Source: Planctomycetaceae bacterium
Lineage (GTDB): Bacteria; Planctomycetota; Planctomycetia; Planctomycetales; Planctomycetaceae
Assembly (NCBI GenBank): GCA_028284485.1
Contig: JANQRQ010000075.1
Coordinates: forward strand, 1 to 45,676
Reading direction: 5' to 3'
DNA: 45,676 nucleotides
In this document: positions 26,433-32,834 of the stretch, one piece after another
Numbering within the stretch: the first letter of the stretch is position 1
Layout of the letters: every line of letters starts with the position of its first letter
The notes under the pieces: generated by a model
What the model saw: only the letters and a program-made list of their open reading frames with translations
What the model was told of the DNA's origin: nothing
The model's database searches: none
Program-made: the position numbers and the translations under genes

Positions 26433-26830
26433 ACCGATTGCTCGAGCAATTCGACTGCAAGATCCAACTGCCGGAGGAGTGGGCCGAATCATTCTTCGAC
26501 GAGCGCGGCGTGCTACCGACCTCATTCGACGAACGTCGCCAGTTTGCGAGGTACCATTTTCGCGGTAAGGGTATTCTGCAAGTGCAGCGAACGTTGCCCA
26601 CCATTCAGCGGTCGCGTGGGCTGTATGTCATTTACACGTTCGATATCGCGAGGGGCGGTTTTGCCTTCTTACATACATCGCAGCTCTTCCCATGCGAACT
26701 GTGTGAGCTTTGGTTGCCGACGCAAAAGTTGACGGTCGAAATTACGCGATGCCAGTACATCAATTCGCGGTGCTACTTGATTGGTTCGCGCCCGACATCA
26801 CGAAACCTGGCTACCCTGGCGACGCAGTAA
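26402..26830 (+). CDS. PilZ-like c-di-GMP receptor protein
   Basis: This 142-residue protein starts 31 nt before the end of the HD-GYP gene, in another frame. Residues about 45-125 fit a PilZ barrel: the RxxxR entry is in DERRQFARYHFRG, and the second signature DIARGG stands for the D/NxSxxG motif. Strands LCELWLP and LTVEITRC follow. PilZ domains bind c-di-GMP dimers through these two motifs. The Ala in place of Ser is tolerated in some members, so binding is likely but not certain. The N-terminal 40 residues form a short helical lead (YQAQLNRLLEQFD). It is the probable effector of the enzyme encoded just before it. Confidence 0.75.
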   Translation: MLVETYQAQLNRLLEQFDCKIQLPEEWAESFFDERGVLPTSFDERRQFARYHFRGKGILQVQRTLPTIQRSRGLYVIYTFDIARGGFAFLHTSQLFPCELCELWLPTQKLTVEITRCQYINSRCYLIGSRPTSRNLATLATQ

Positions 26831-26947
26831 CCGACCAGGGATAAAAAGGGGCACGCAGCTCTTTTCGCGCGAACCACCACGGCGTCGGTGCGTCCCATTC
26901 TGTGGCAATCTTCGAAGATGTTTCGACCGGCCGCAGGAACCGACACA

Positions 26948-27370
26948 ATGCACGTCACAAACGCGACCAGCGACGAGCAAATCGCCCGTTGCTTTCCGGC
27001 TATGCTGCAATTGCGACCGCATTTGGATCGCGAAGGCTTTCTCGATCAGGTACGGCGGCAGATTACCAATCATGATTACCGCCTTGTCTATATCGAGGAC
27101 AATGCCGAAGTCACAGCGGTGGCCGGTTATCGCTTCGCCGAGTATTTGGCCTGGGGCCGCATTCTGTATGTCGACGATTTGATCACACACGAAGAGTATC
27201 GCGGCCGCGGATTCGGCAGTTTCCTTATGGATTGGCTCATCGATGAAGCCCAAAAAGCAGGTTGTGCAGAGTTCCATCTCGATTCGGGTGTGCAGCGCTT
27301 CGACGCCCATCGGCTCTATTTGAGCAAACGAATGAATATCCGCAGCCATCACTTTTCACGGGAATTCTAG
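26948..27370 (+). CDS. GNAT-family N-acetyltransferase
   Basis: This 140-residue protein has the GNAT core: strand YRLVYIEDNAEVTAVAGYR, then YVDDLITHEEYRGRGFGSFLMDWLIDEA with the acetyl-CoA pyrophosphate loop RGRGFG, and FHLDSGVQRFDAHRLYLSKRM as the last motif. It transfers an acetyl group from acetyl-CoA to an unknown amine. The frame opens at 26888, but homology begins close to MHVTNATSDEQ at 26948. It is a single gene following the PilZ gene after about 120 bp. Confidence 0.9.
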   Translation: MHVTNATSDEQIARCFPAMLQLRPHLDREGFLDQVRRQITNHDYRLVYIEDNAEVTAVAGYRFAEYLAWGRILYVDDLITHEEYRGRGFGSFLMDWLIDEAQKAGCAEFHLDSGVQRFDAHRLYLSKRMNIRSHHFSREF

Positions 27371-27518
27371 TTTCGACCCTGCTGCACCGGAGGCGGATGG
27401 CATTGAAAGCTTACGCACCTTAGCGAGAGAACATTGACGTGCTCGGCGTGGATTTGATCCGTTCTAGCTGAATTCGCGTTGTCCTGGGTATCACAGCCTT
27501 AGTTGGAAGGTGGTTCCC

Positions 27519-28055
27519 ATGCGAAATGTCCGAGTCGCCGGCACGCAAAACCGTGCCACCCGATTATTGTCCGTTTGTCCGCGGCTCCAAAAGGAATCGG
27601 GCTGCATCGTTGCTACCACATCCTGGCGCGTGTGCTTGCTGTTGCTCGGCATGCTCTACCGTCGGGTCGTTGTTGACCCGAAAAAACGCCGCGTCACGAT
27701 CGAATCGCGGTATCTGTGGTTCATCAAACGACGGCGCAGCATTCCCTTCTCGAAAGTCACAGCAGTGACCTACGGGTATGAAGATCTTAATCCCAATTCG
27801 GTACTGGCGTATTCCGCTTATAACAGCTGCGATTTGTTCACCGTCGGATTGCAGCTGAACGGCTACACCCAGTTGCATTTGTTCAACTTCCTGGGAGACG
27901 GTACGTTTACAAACAGCGGCCCGCTCCCCGATTGGGTCTATTGGCCGGACAGGGTGTTCGATGTGTCCGGCAGCCAGGAACGAGAGTCGCGCGTGTTTGT
28001 CGATGTGCTGTCGAAGTTGATCGGCGTAACTGTTGTGCCACCGCGGCGGTATTGA
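27519..28055 (+). CDS. Uncharacterised protein with one hydrophobic segment
   Basis: I do not recognise this 178-residue protein. A GGAAGG site eight bases before ATG 27519 supports the start. Near residue 45 is one short hydrophobic helix (WRVCLLLLGML). After it comes a basic beta-rich segment, RRVVVDPKKRRVTIESRYLWF, then IPFSKVTAVTYGYEDLNP. The pattern of a membrane anchor followed by strands with positive charge recalls PH-like bacterial domains, but this is only a resemblance. It lies in a run of small orphan genes. Confidence 0.6.
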   Translation: MRNVRVAGTQNRATRLLSVCPRLQKESGCIVATTSWRVCLLLLGMLYRRVVVDPKKRRVTIESRYLWFIKRRRSIPFSKVTAVTYGYEDLNPNSVLAYSAYNSCDLFTVGLQLNGYTQLHLFNFLGDGTFTNSGPLPDWVYWPDRVFDVSGSQERESRVFVDVLSKLIGVTVVPPRRY

Positions 28056-28135
28056 CGGTATGATGATTGTCACCTCACGCGCATTAATCCGCGTTCCGAT
28101 TCTGCGTAGCTGTCGGGCTCACAGTCATGATCGAC

Positions 28136-28178
28136 GGGTGGCCGGGGTTGGACGGAGCATTGCGAGGGAAACCCCGGT
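28136..28178 (+). repeat. Dispersed element D, copy 1
   Basis: GGGTGGCCGGGGTTGGAC, then GCGAGGGAAACCCCGGT, recurs at 29320-29363. The ends CCGGGGTT and AACCCCGG pair into a stem. It lies before the zinc-ribbon gene at 28285. Confidence 0.75.
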
Positions 28179-28284
28179 TTGTTCGAAGTCTATCCGAAAC
28201 GAAATCGATTCATCGTTTCGCTGTCAAGATTGGATGACTACGACACGGTGTGACCGTCGTAGAATGGAACGGCGAGGAAGTTCC

Positions 28285-28800
28285 ATGACCTTGGACAACA
28301 AGTCAACAGCTACGATCGACGAAACGGCAACCTATATTGTCTGCTTTGGTTGCGACGAAGCGGTTCGAATACTGGATCAAAGTCCATGTCCGGCATGTCA
28401 ACGCTGCGCGCTTTGTGGGCAGAAACTAAAGAGTGCTGATGCAAAGTGCGACTGCGCGTATGTTGATGATGCCGAATACGTCTCTAAACTTGCTGCGAAA
28501 CATGCGATCGAACCTGCAGATATTCCGCGGGAAATGCGCCGGATGGAGATCCGCCAGGAATACAAAAAGCAGAAAATGATCCTCGGGCAAGTCCTTTCCG
28601 GAATACTTTTTTTGGTTGCAGGTATCTATTTTCGCCCCGCGATCCAACAATTCAATTGGAAAGTTATTGGGATCGCTTCCGCTGCAACGGTCATCGTGTC
28701 AGTCGTGGTGACCGCTACGCTGGAAGCAGTTTACTACGGTCTTGAAGACCGCCAGCTCGACGCAGAGCAGTTTGAAACGGACGCTTGGAGCAATTCTTAG
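28285..28800 (+). CDS. Zinc-ribbon membrane protein, unknown function
   Basis: This 171-residue protein has a cysteine-rich N-terminus: CFGC, CPAC, CALC and CDC within residues about 20-60, probably one or two zinc ribbons. A charged helical segment follows (PREMRRMEIRQEYKKQKM). Two membrane segments come next (LGQVLSGILFLVAGIYF and VIGIASAATVIVSVVVTATLEA), with an acidic C-terminal tail. GAGGAAG just before ATG 28285 supports this start over the longer frame from 28033. No family name is certain. Confidence 0.65.
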   Translation: MTLDNKSTATIDETATYIVCFGCDEAVRILDQSPCPACQRCALCGQKLKSADAKCDCAYVDDAEYVSKLAAKHAIEPADIPREMRRMEIRQEYKKQKMILGQVLSGILFLVAGIYFRPAIQQFNWKVIGIASAATVIVSVVVTATLEAVYYGLEDRQLDAEQFETDAWSNS

Positions 28801-28859
28801 CAAGCATTCTTCAGCGGTCTTGCGTACGACAGTTTGATGCTTGGAGAATTGAGGGGGTA

Positions 28860-28906
28860 GCCCCGATAGATTCCTCTATCGGGGCCGACGAAGTCGGCAA
28901 GAGGTC
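28860..28906 (+). repeat. Dispersed element C, copy 1 (47 bp)
   Basis: A perfect hairpin CCCCGATAGA-TTCC-TCTATCGGGG (28861-28884) is followed directly by a second, CCGAC-GAA-GTCGG (28885-28897), then GCAAGAGGTC. A 47-bp partner with a damaged first stem lies at 32714-32760. Confidence 0.85.
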
Positions 28907-29005
28907 TTGGTGTCGCATTGGATTCTGCAGAGAGAATTTGAATCTCAGCCGTTACTAGTGTTATTCGTTAGTGTCCGGCAATTGCTTGTCTGACTGCAAC
29001 CTCTT

Positions 29006-29042
29006 GCGGCTGCGCCGCACCGGTAGCAATAGCTACCGGTGC
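29006..29042. repeat. Overlapping perfect hairpins, REP-like
   Basis: GCGGC-TGC-GCCGC (29006-29018) runs into GCACCGGTAGC-AATA-GCTACCGGTGC (29017-29042), an 11-bp perfect stem. It looks like a mobile or repeated palindromic unit. It is the only copy seen here. Confidence 0.6.
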
Positions 29043-29092
29043 TACCCAGGAATTGAACGGCGAAACGAGGAATCGAGTCGAAGGCACGAACG

Positions 29093-29305
29093 ATGTATGC
29101 GATCCGTGAAATCTTTATATTGGGCTGCGTGACATTGCTCGGCGCGATCGTGTTCAGCGCCCCAATTATACTGATAGAGACGTTGTTCAACTGGGGGACT
29201 CATTTTCAGTATCAACCCTTTGTCACGTGGCGTGCCTGGGTTGTCGGCGGACTGATTGGATTCGGCTTACGTCTGTGGGTCTACTGGAACAAACACCAGC
29301 GTTAA
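29093..29305 (+). CDS. Small two-helix membrane protein
   Basis: This 70-residue protein has two membrane segments: IFILGCVTLLGAIVFSAPIILI and AWVVGGLIGFGLRLWVYW. A short Trp- and Phe-rich loop lies between them and a basic KHQR end follows. AAGG about nine bases upstream supports ATG 29093. No family is recognised. It sits between two repeat elements (C and D) in the run of orphan genes. Confidence 0.55.
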   Translation: MYAIREIFILGCVTLLGAIVFSAPIILIETLFNWGTHFQYQPFVTWRAWVVGGLIGFGLRLWVYWNKHQR

Positions 29306-29319
29306 CTCGGTCGACCATC

Positions 29320-29363
29320 GGGTGGCCGGGGTTGGACCGAGTCAACGCGAGGGAAACCCCGGT
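29320..29363 (+). repeat. Dispersed element D, copy 2
   Basis: This is the second copy of the element at 28136. The shared outer blocks are GGGTGGCCGGGGTTGGAC and GCGAGGGAAACCCCGGT. It directly follows the small membrane protein gene. Confidence 0.75.
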
Positions 29364-29485
29364 GGGTCCAGCGGAGTTTCGGCAGACAATCGACCTCGAC
29401 GAATCGACGGTGAATCATTGGCAGTTCATACGTAACGACGTTGTGACGGTAATCGGGGCTGGCAAACACAACTCGGAAACAAAAA

Positions 29486-30229
29486 TTGGCCGACACACTT
29501 CCTGACGATTTCCAGAAGAACGTCTTCTACCACGGAACGACTCTCGAGGCAGCCGAGTCGATCGCGCAGTATGGGTTTCAGGTTTGGCGTGAGGACGATG
29601 ACGGTGAGCGGTATCCCAGCGGCGGCAACCTCGGCAACGGGATCTACGTTTCAACCGATTGGCGGACCGCACTTTGGTTCGGGCCGACGTTGCTTCAAGT
29701 CGGTCTGCGTCCCGGCACGAAACTACTGAATGCCGCCCTGCCACCCGACGGAAAATTGCTCGACTCGCTCAAACGGGAGTTTGGGCGAGAGATTCTCACG
29801 AAGCCGGCGTGGAAAGTTCTACCCCAAAATAAAAAGCTGAAACTCCGGGAATTGATTGCGCTATTCCGGCATCATTACCAACAGACCTGGGAGAAAGACT
29901 GGACTCAAGACCGGGAAGGTTTCGAACGTTGGCCTCGGCAACGTGAATTGCATGAGCAGTTGTTACACCACTTCCGCAGCATGTTGATCCGTTACGGATT
30001 TCATGGCTACGGGAACCCCCTCGACGACAACGGCATTGTGGTGTTCGCCGGCGATCGGCTCGTCCTGCGAAAAGTGGTTGGTGAATTCGAGTCGGCAAGT
30101 TGGTGGCAATCGATCTTTTCCGACGTCAGCCGGTTCCGCGACGTGCGGGATTTGAGAGATTACTTTCGCCGGAATGGTACCCAGCGCGCGAAGGCCTTGG
30201 CCGCGGTCTGCGAAAACGTGAAGCACTAG
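29486..30229 (+). CDS. ADP-ribosyltransferase-like protein
   Basis: The 247-residue frame has no ATG; TTG at 29486 is the best available start (a stop lies at 29450). The N-terminus shows the ADP-ribosyltransferase pattern: VFYHGTTLEAAESIAQYGF (His16), then GNGIYVSTDWRTALWFG (Tyr54). These correspond to the H-Y part of the H-Y-E NAD-binding triad and the helix behind it. A helical middle with basic and aromatic residues follows. The end, YGFHGYGN and GIVVFAGDRLVLRKV, resembles the usual closing strand where the catalytic Glu would stand; here the expected place holds Gly with Asp nearby. It is either an ART with altered chemistry or a non-catalytic NAD-binding relative. The target is unknown. 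Confidence 0.6.
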   Translation: MADTLPDDFQKNVFYHGTTLEAAESIAQYGFQVWREDDDGERYPSGGNLGNGIYVSTDWRTALWFGPTLLQVGLRPGTKLLNAALPPDGKLLDSLKREFGREILTKPAWKVLPQNKKLKLRELIALFRHHYQQTWEKDWTQDREGFERWPRQRELHEQLLHHFRSMLIRYGFHGYGNPLDDNGIVVFAGDRLVLRKVVGEFESASWWQSIFSDVSRFRDVRDLRDYFRRNGTQRAKALAAVCENVKH

Positions 30230-30286
30230 ATTCTTTCCGATACCACGCTGATCCGTTCGTCGTTGACCTGCGTTGTACTCCTTACA

Positions 30287-31204
30287 ATGGTAAGCAGGTG
30301 CAAGAACTGCGGTCACCGGCGCGAATTCCATTCGTTTCGCATCGAATCCAGCCGCTGCCCAAAGTGCGGATTCAGTCTCGCGAGAAGCCGACTGAAACAC
30401 TGCGCTCGAAATCTGTCAAAATGGGGGCAAAGAGCCGAGCGAAACGGTCGTGCCTTAAGTCCTATCGCCATGCTTCTTTTGTATGCGATCCCGGTCATCA
30501 TGCTCGTATGGGTTGCTGTCGACGCTTGCTTTCATCCAGCGTTTGTTTGGGCCTGCAGCGACGTTGGATTTCTCCAAGAGGAACTTCCGCTTTGGCCGGC
30601 AAGTTCAGACATTCTCGTTGCGAAGTATCATCAATGGACCACGCTTGGCCCACGAATCGCAGCTTTCTTAGTGGCGGGATTTCTGTTGGTATTGTCCTCT
30701 GTCATTGCGATCCAGCAGGGCATGGTTGCGAGGGTGCGAATTCGGATGATCACAGCGTTGATGTTCGCCGCGACGTTTCTGGGAGTGATGACATTCCAGT
30801 ACGAGAACATTCTGTGGATGTCCGCGCAGCGACGAGTCGCGAAACGATTGCCGTATTTCGATGCGGCCGTTGAGCCACTAATTGACGAGTGGCCGATTGA
30901 ATCGGGAGTCCATCCGACATTGGGTGAGTTCTTCTGCTCTGGAGACTTGCCGACGACGCTATATTTCAGGCATGCAGAGTCGTATGCTCTCTCGGAATCT
31001 GCGGGGATCTCAATTAATCGTATTTCGGGAGGTGGCGTCCAGTTTTCGCTCGAACCGCATTATCGGTACGTGCTTGAGTACCATCCATCGCAGCAGAAAC
31101 CAGCAGTGCAGCGGCAAACTCGCTTTTGGATTGAGATTCTCTGGCGATCGGCACAACTCGCCGATGGTTGGTATCTCACAGAATACGAGCTCGTGCGGAA
31201 GTAG
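30287..31204 (+). CDS. Zinc-ribbon membrane protein with an extracytoplasmic domain
   Basis: This 305-residue protein opens with a classic four-cysteine ribbon (CKNCG then CPKCG within 30 residues). Three membrane segments follow: LLLYAIPVIMLVWVAV, IAAFLVAGFLLVLSSVIAI and ITALMFAATFLGVMTF. The C-terminal 130 residues are predicted outside the membrane and are rich in Tyr and aromatic strands (HYRYVLEYHPS). ATG 30287 puts the ribbon right at the N-terminus. I do not recognise a family. Together with 28285 it makes two ribbon-plus-membrane proteins in one short region. Confidence 0.6.
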   Translation: MVSRCKNCGHRREFHSFRIESSRCPKCGFSLARSRLKHCARNLSKWGQRAERNGRALSPIAMLLLYAIPVIMLVWVAVDACFHPAFVWACSDVGFLQEELPLWPASSDILVAKYHQWTTLGPRIAAFLVAGFLLVLSSVIAIQQGMVARVRIRMITALMFAATFLGVMTFQYENILWMSAQRRVAKRLPYFDAAVEPLIDEWPIESGVHPTLGEFFCSGDLPTTLYFRHAESYALSESAGISINRISGGGVQFSLEPHYRYVLEYHPSQQKPAVQRQTRFWIEILWRSAQLADGWYLTEYELVRK

Positions 31205-31541
31205 ACATAGCAGAAGTCACGCGACGTCGCGGAGACGCTAAGGAGTTTTCTTCATCGCCGAATACAATAACTTCGCGGCTTTGCGACTTCGCGTGAGAAA
31301 CTTCATGTGCGCGGCGTAGCTTGAAACAAACGTGGTGTTGCAAACACTCTATCGGACGGCGAAACGATGAATCGCCGAACGAGCGGGAAAGCGAGAAATC
31401 GCCTCGAAATCGGTTGTCCCGCGCTATTTTCCAAGAAAATCCCGGTTTACCCCGGAATTATTTATTGACATATCGCGATATTACGATATATTGATATTAG
31501 AGAGGCGGGCAGATTAAAACGACCTGCCGCAGGAGATAACA
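31205..31541. other. Intergenic region ahead of the ArsR operon
   Basis: No gene is present. A GC-rich stretch with several short dyads built on CTTCGCGGC and TTCGCG covers the left part. The AT-rich right part carries the ArsR promoter and operator. Confidence 0.5.
31465..31492 (+). promoter_or_regulatory. Promoter and operator of the ArsR operon
   Basis: TTGACA (31465-31470) and TATATT (31487-31492) are 16 bp apart. The perfect palindrome ATATCGCGATAT (31470-31481) fills most of the spacer, so a bound dimer would block RNA polymerase. ArsR-type repressors are known to bind such AT-rich 12-2-12 type dyads at their own promoter. Confidence 0.75.
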
Positions 31542-31868
31542 ATGCCGACCACAACCAAGCGAAAACCGGCCGGGAACCCCCAAGCATTTGCCCAGGCGGC
31601 TGAATGCCTCAGGATCCTGGCACACCCCGTTCGACTGCGGATCGTGCAACTGTTGCTGCACGGCCGATACACGGTCGGCGAATTGGCCGAGGATTGCCAG
31701 ATCCCCGACAACGTTGCCTCGGAACATCTGCGGCTGATGCAGCGTTGTGGTTTCTTCACCAGCGAGCGGGAAGGTCGAAAAGTCTATTACCAGGTGGCCG
31801 AGCCGCACTTGCAGGATATCATGAACTGCATCGAAGGTCGGTTTTTGCGAGGCGGATCGCGACCGTAA
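31542..31868 (+). CDS. ArsR-family regulator, YgaV/BigR-like
   Basis: This 108-residue winged-helix protein begins in earnest at AECLRILAHPVRLRIVQLLL, has the recognition helix VASEHLRLMQRCGFF and the wing SEREGRKVYYQV. It has four cysteines at 22, 52, 69 and 96. ArsR proteins paired with a rhodanese (YgaV, BigR, SqrR) sense reactive sulfur through a cysteine pair; here Cys96 in the last helix is the best candidate, and its partner is uncertain. GCAGGAG before the ATG gives a strong start. It leads a three-gene operon and probably represses it through the dyads at 31470 and 31880. Confidence 0.9.
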   Translation: MPTTTKRKPAGNPQAFAQAAECLRILAHPVRLRIVQLLLHGRYTVGELAEDCQIPDNVASEHLRLMQRCGFFTSEREGRKVYYQVAEPHLQDIMNCIEGRFLRGGSRP

Positions 31869-31879
31869 CGAATTTTTTT

Positions 31880-31908
31880 ACGACAATATATCGTCACCTT
31901 ACGAGATA
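31880..31908 (+). promoter_or_regulatory. Second AT-rich dyad, before the rhodanese gene
   Basis: ACGA-N7-TCGT (31880-31894) overlaps ATATCGT-N6-ACGAGATA (31888-31908). Its ATATCGT words recall the operator upstream of the ArsR gene, so it may be a second binding site inside the operon. Confidence 0.5.
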
Positions 31909-31928
31909 ACGACATAAAGGAGAGAGTC

Positions 31929-32513
31929 ATGGCAAACTGCGAAACAATTTCGGTCGAAAAACTGGCGGAACGTCGGGAGCAGGGCAACGTCGATTTGGTC
32001 GATGTGCGCACGCCGATGGAGTTCCGGGAAACTCACGCTGCATTTGCACGCAACGTTCCATTCACTTCGCTCAATCCGCAGCAGGTCATGGAGGCGCGGA
32101 ACGGCAATGCTGACGAACCGCTTTACGTGATTTGTCGCGGCGGCGTTCGTTCCCGCAAGGCGTGCGAAAAGTTTACCGACGCGGGTTACTCAAACGTGAT
32201 CAGTGTCGAAGGTGGGACGGACGCTTGGGAAGAAGCCGGTCTGCCGGTCGTGCGCGGAAAGAAGGGGGTCTCGCTGGAACGGCAAGTCCGCATTGCTGCG
32301 GGGGCGTTGGTATTTCTCGGCGCTGTGCTGGGATTTTTCGTGAATCCGTACTTCATCGGGATTTCGGCGTTTGTTGGGGCCGGGCTGGTCTTCGCCGGGA
32401 TTACCGACACATGCGGCATGGGAATGCTGATCGCCAGAATGCCGTGGAACCAGGTTTCCTGCGAGGAAGAAACCTGCGAGCAGTCAACAACCGCATCAAA
32501 CAGTCAGGAATGA
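31929..32513 (+). CDS. Rhodanese-DUF2892 membrane protein (YgaP-like)
   Basis: This 194-residue protein has an N-terminal rhodanese domain (VDLVDVRTPMEFRETHAAFA) with the sulfur-carrying Cys69 in the loop CRGGVRS, ending GGTDAWEEAGLPVV. The C-terminal membrane hairpin is formed by VRIAAGALVFLGAVLGFFV and IGISAFVGAGLVFAGITDTCG, then MGMLIARMPWN, as in the DUF2892 part of YgaP. YgaP-type proteins handle sulfane sulfur at the membrane. The tail adds two cysteines, CEEETC. AAAGGAGAG precedes the ATG. It sits 60 bp after the ArsR gene, with the tiny membrane protein 12 bp downstream. Confidence 0.93.
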   Translation: MANCETISVEKLAERREQGNVDLVDVRTPMEFRETHAAFARNVPFTSLNPQQVMEARNGNADEPLYVICRGGVRSRKACEKFTDAGYSNVISVEGGTDAWEEAGLPVVRGKKGVSLERQVRIAAGALVFLGAVLGFFVNPYFIGISAFVGAGLVFAGITDTCGMGMLIARMPWNQVSCEEETCEQSTTASNSQE

Positions 32514-32525
32514 AGGAATCTCATC

Positions 32526-32723
32526 ATGCAAGAACTGCTTCTGCCGATTGCGATCCTCACAGGATGGTTGGTGCTCAACATATGGATTCTGCCCAAATTC
32601 GGCGTAGCGACCTGAATGAGCGGTTCATGTGCGAGTTCGCACAAAGAAACCGAAGCACCGGGACGGGCTGTGACGCAAGCCGATCCGCGCGATGAAGCGG
32701 AAGAAGATATGCAGCCCCGATAG
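32526..32723 (+). CDS. Tiny membrane protein with in-frame TGA: candidate selenoprotein
   Basis: AAGGA at 32513-32517, eight bases before ATG 32526, makes a convincing start 12 bp after the rhodanese gene. The first 29 residues are one membrane helix (LLLPIAILTGWLVLNIWIL) followed by PKFGVAT and a TGA at 32613. The same frame stays open to TAG at 32721, giving MSGSC and 30 more hydrophilic, acidic residues (65 in all). If TGA is read as selenocysteine, the membrane-proximal sequence is T-U-MSGSC, a U-x4-C redox motif. A hairpin at the expected place for a bacterial SECIS supports this. If TGA is a stop, the gene encodes only a 29-residue membrane peptide (32526-32615). Confidence 0.6.
32613..32643 (+). 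promoter_or_regulatory. Putative bacterial SECIS hairpin after TGA
   Basis: TGA (32613-32615) is followed by 12 nt, then the stem TGTGCG (32628-32633), tetraloop AGTT (32634-32637) and CGCACA (32638-32643), six perfect pairs. The loop begins 18 nt after the TGA, with G as its second base. Known bacterial SECIS elements, such as that of fdhF, have a short stem about 11 nt after the UGA with a GU-containing loop, so spacing and loop agree. Confidence 0.55.
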
Positions 32724-32760
32724 ACGAATACCTCGGGACCGGCGAAGTCGGCAAGATGTC
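32714..32760 (+). repeat. Dispersed element C, copy 2 (47 bp)
   Basis: This is the partner of 28860-28906 at the same length. The second stem is kept as CCGGC-GAA-GTCGG (with one G-T pair), but the first stem has several mismatches. The TAG stop that ends the extended selenoprotein frame lies inside this element. Confidence 0.75.
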
Positions 32761-32834
32761 AATGAGGCAGCTTATGCCGAGCTAGATAAGACTCAATTGA
32801 TGTTGACCAGCATATTGAATTCGTCGGAGTCGTT

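Noticed and set aside
32616..32723. Independent 35-codon gene starting at the ATG directly after the TGA
   Set aside because: There is no Shine-Dalgarno before this ATG, and the frame is continuous with the upstream membrane segment; readthrough as Sec or a plain stop explains it better. It remains a fallback.
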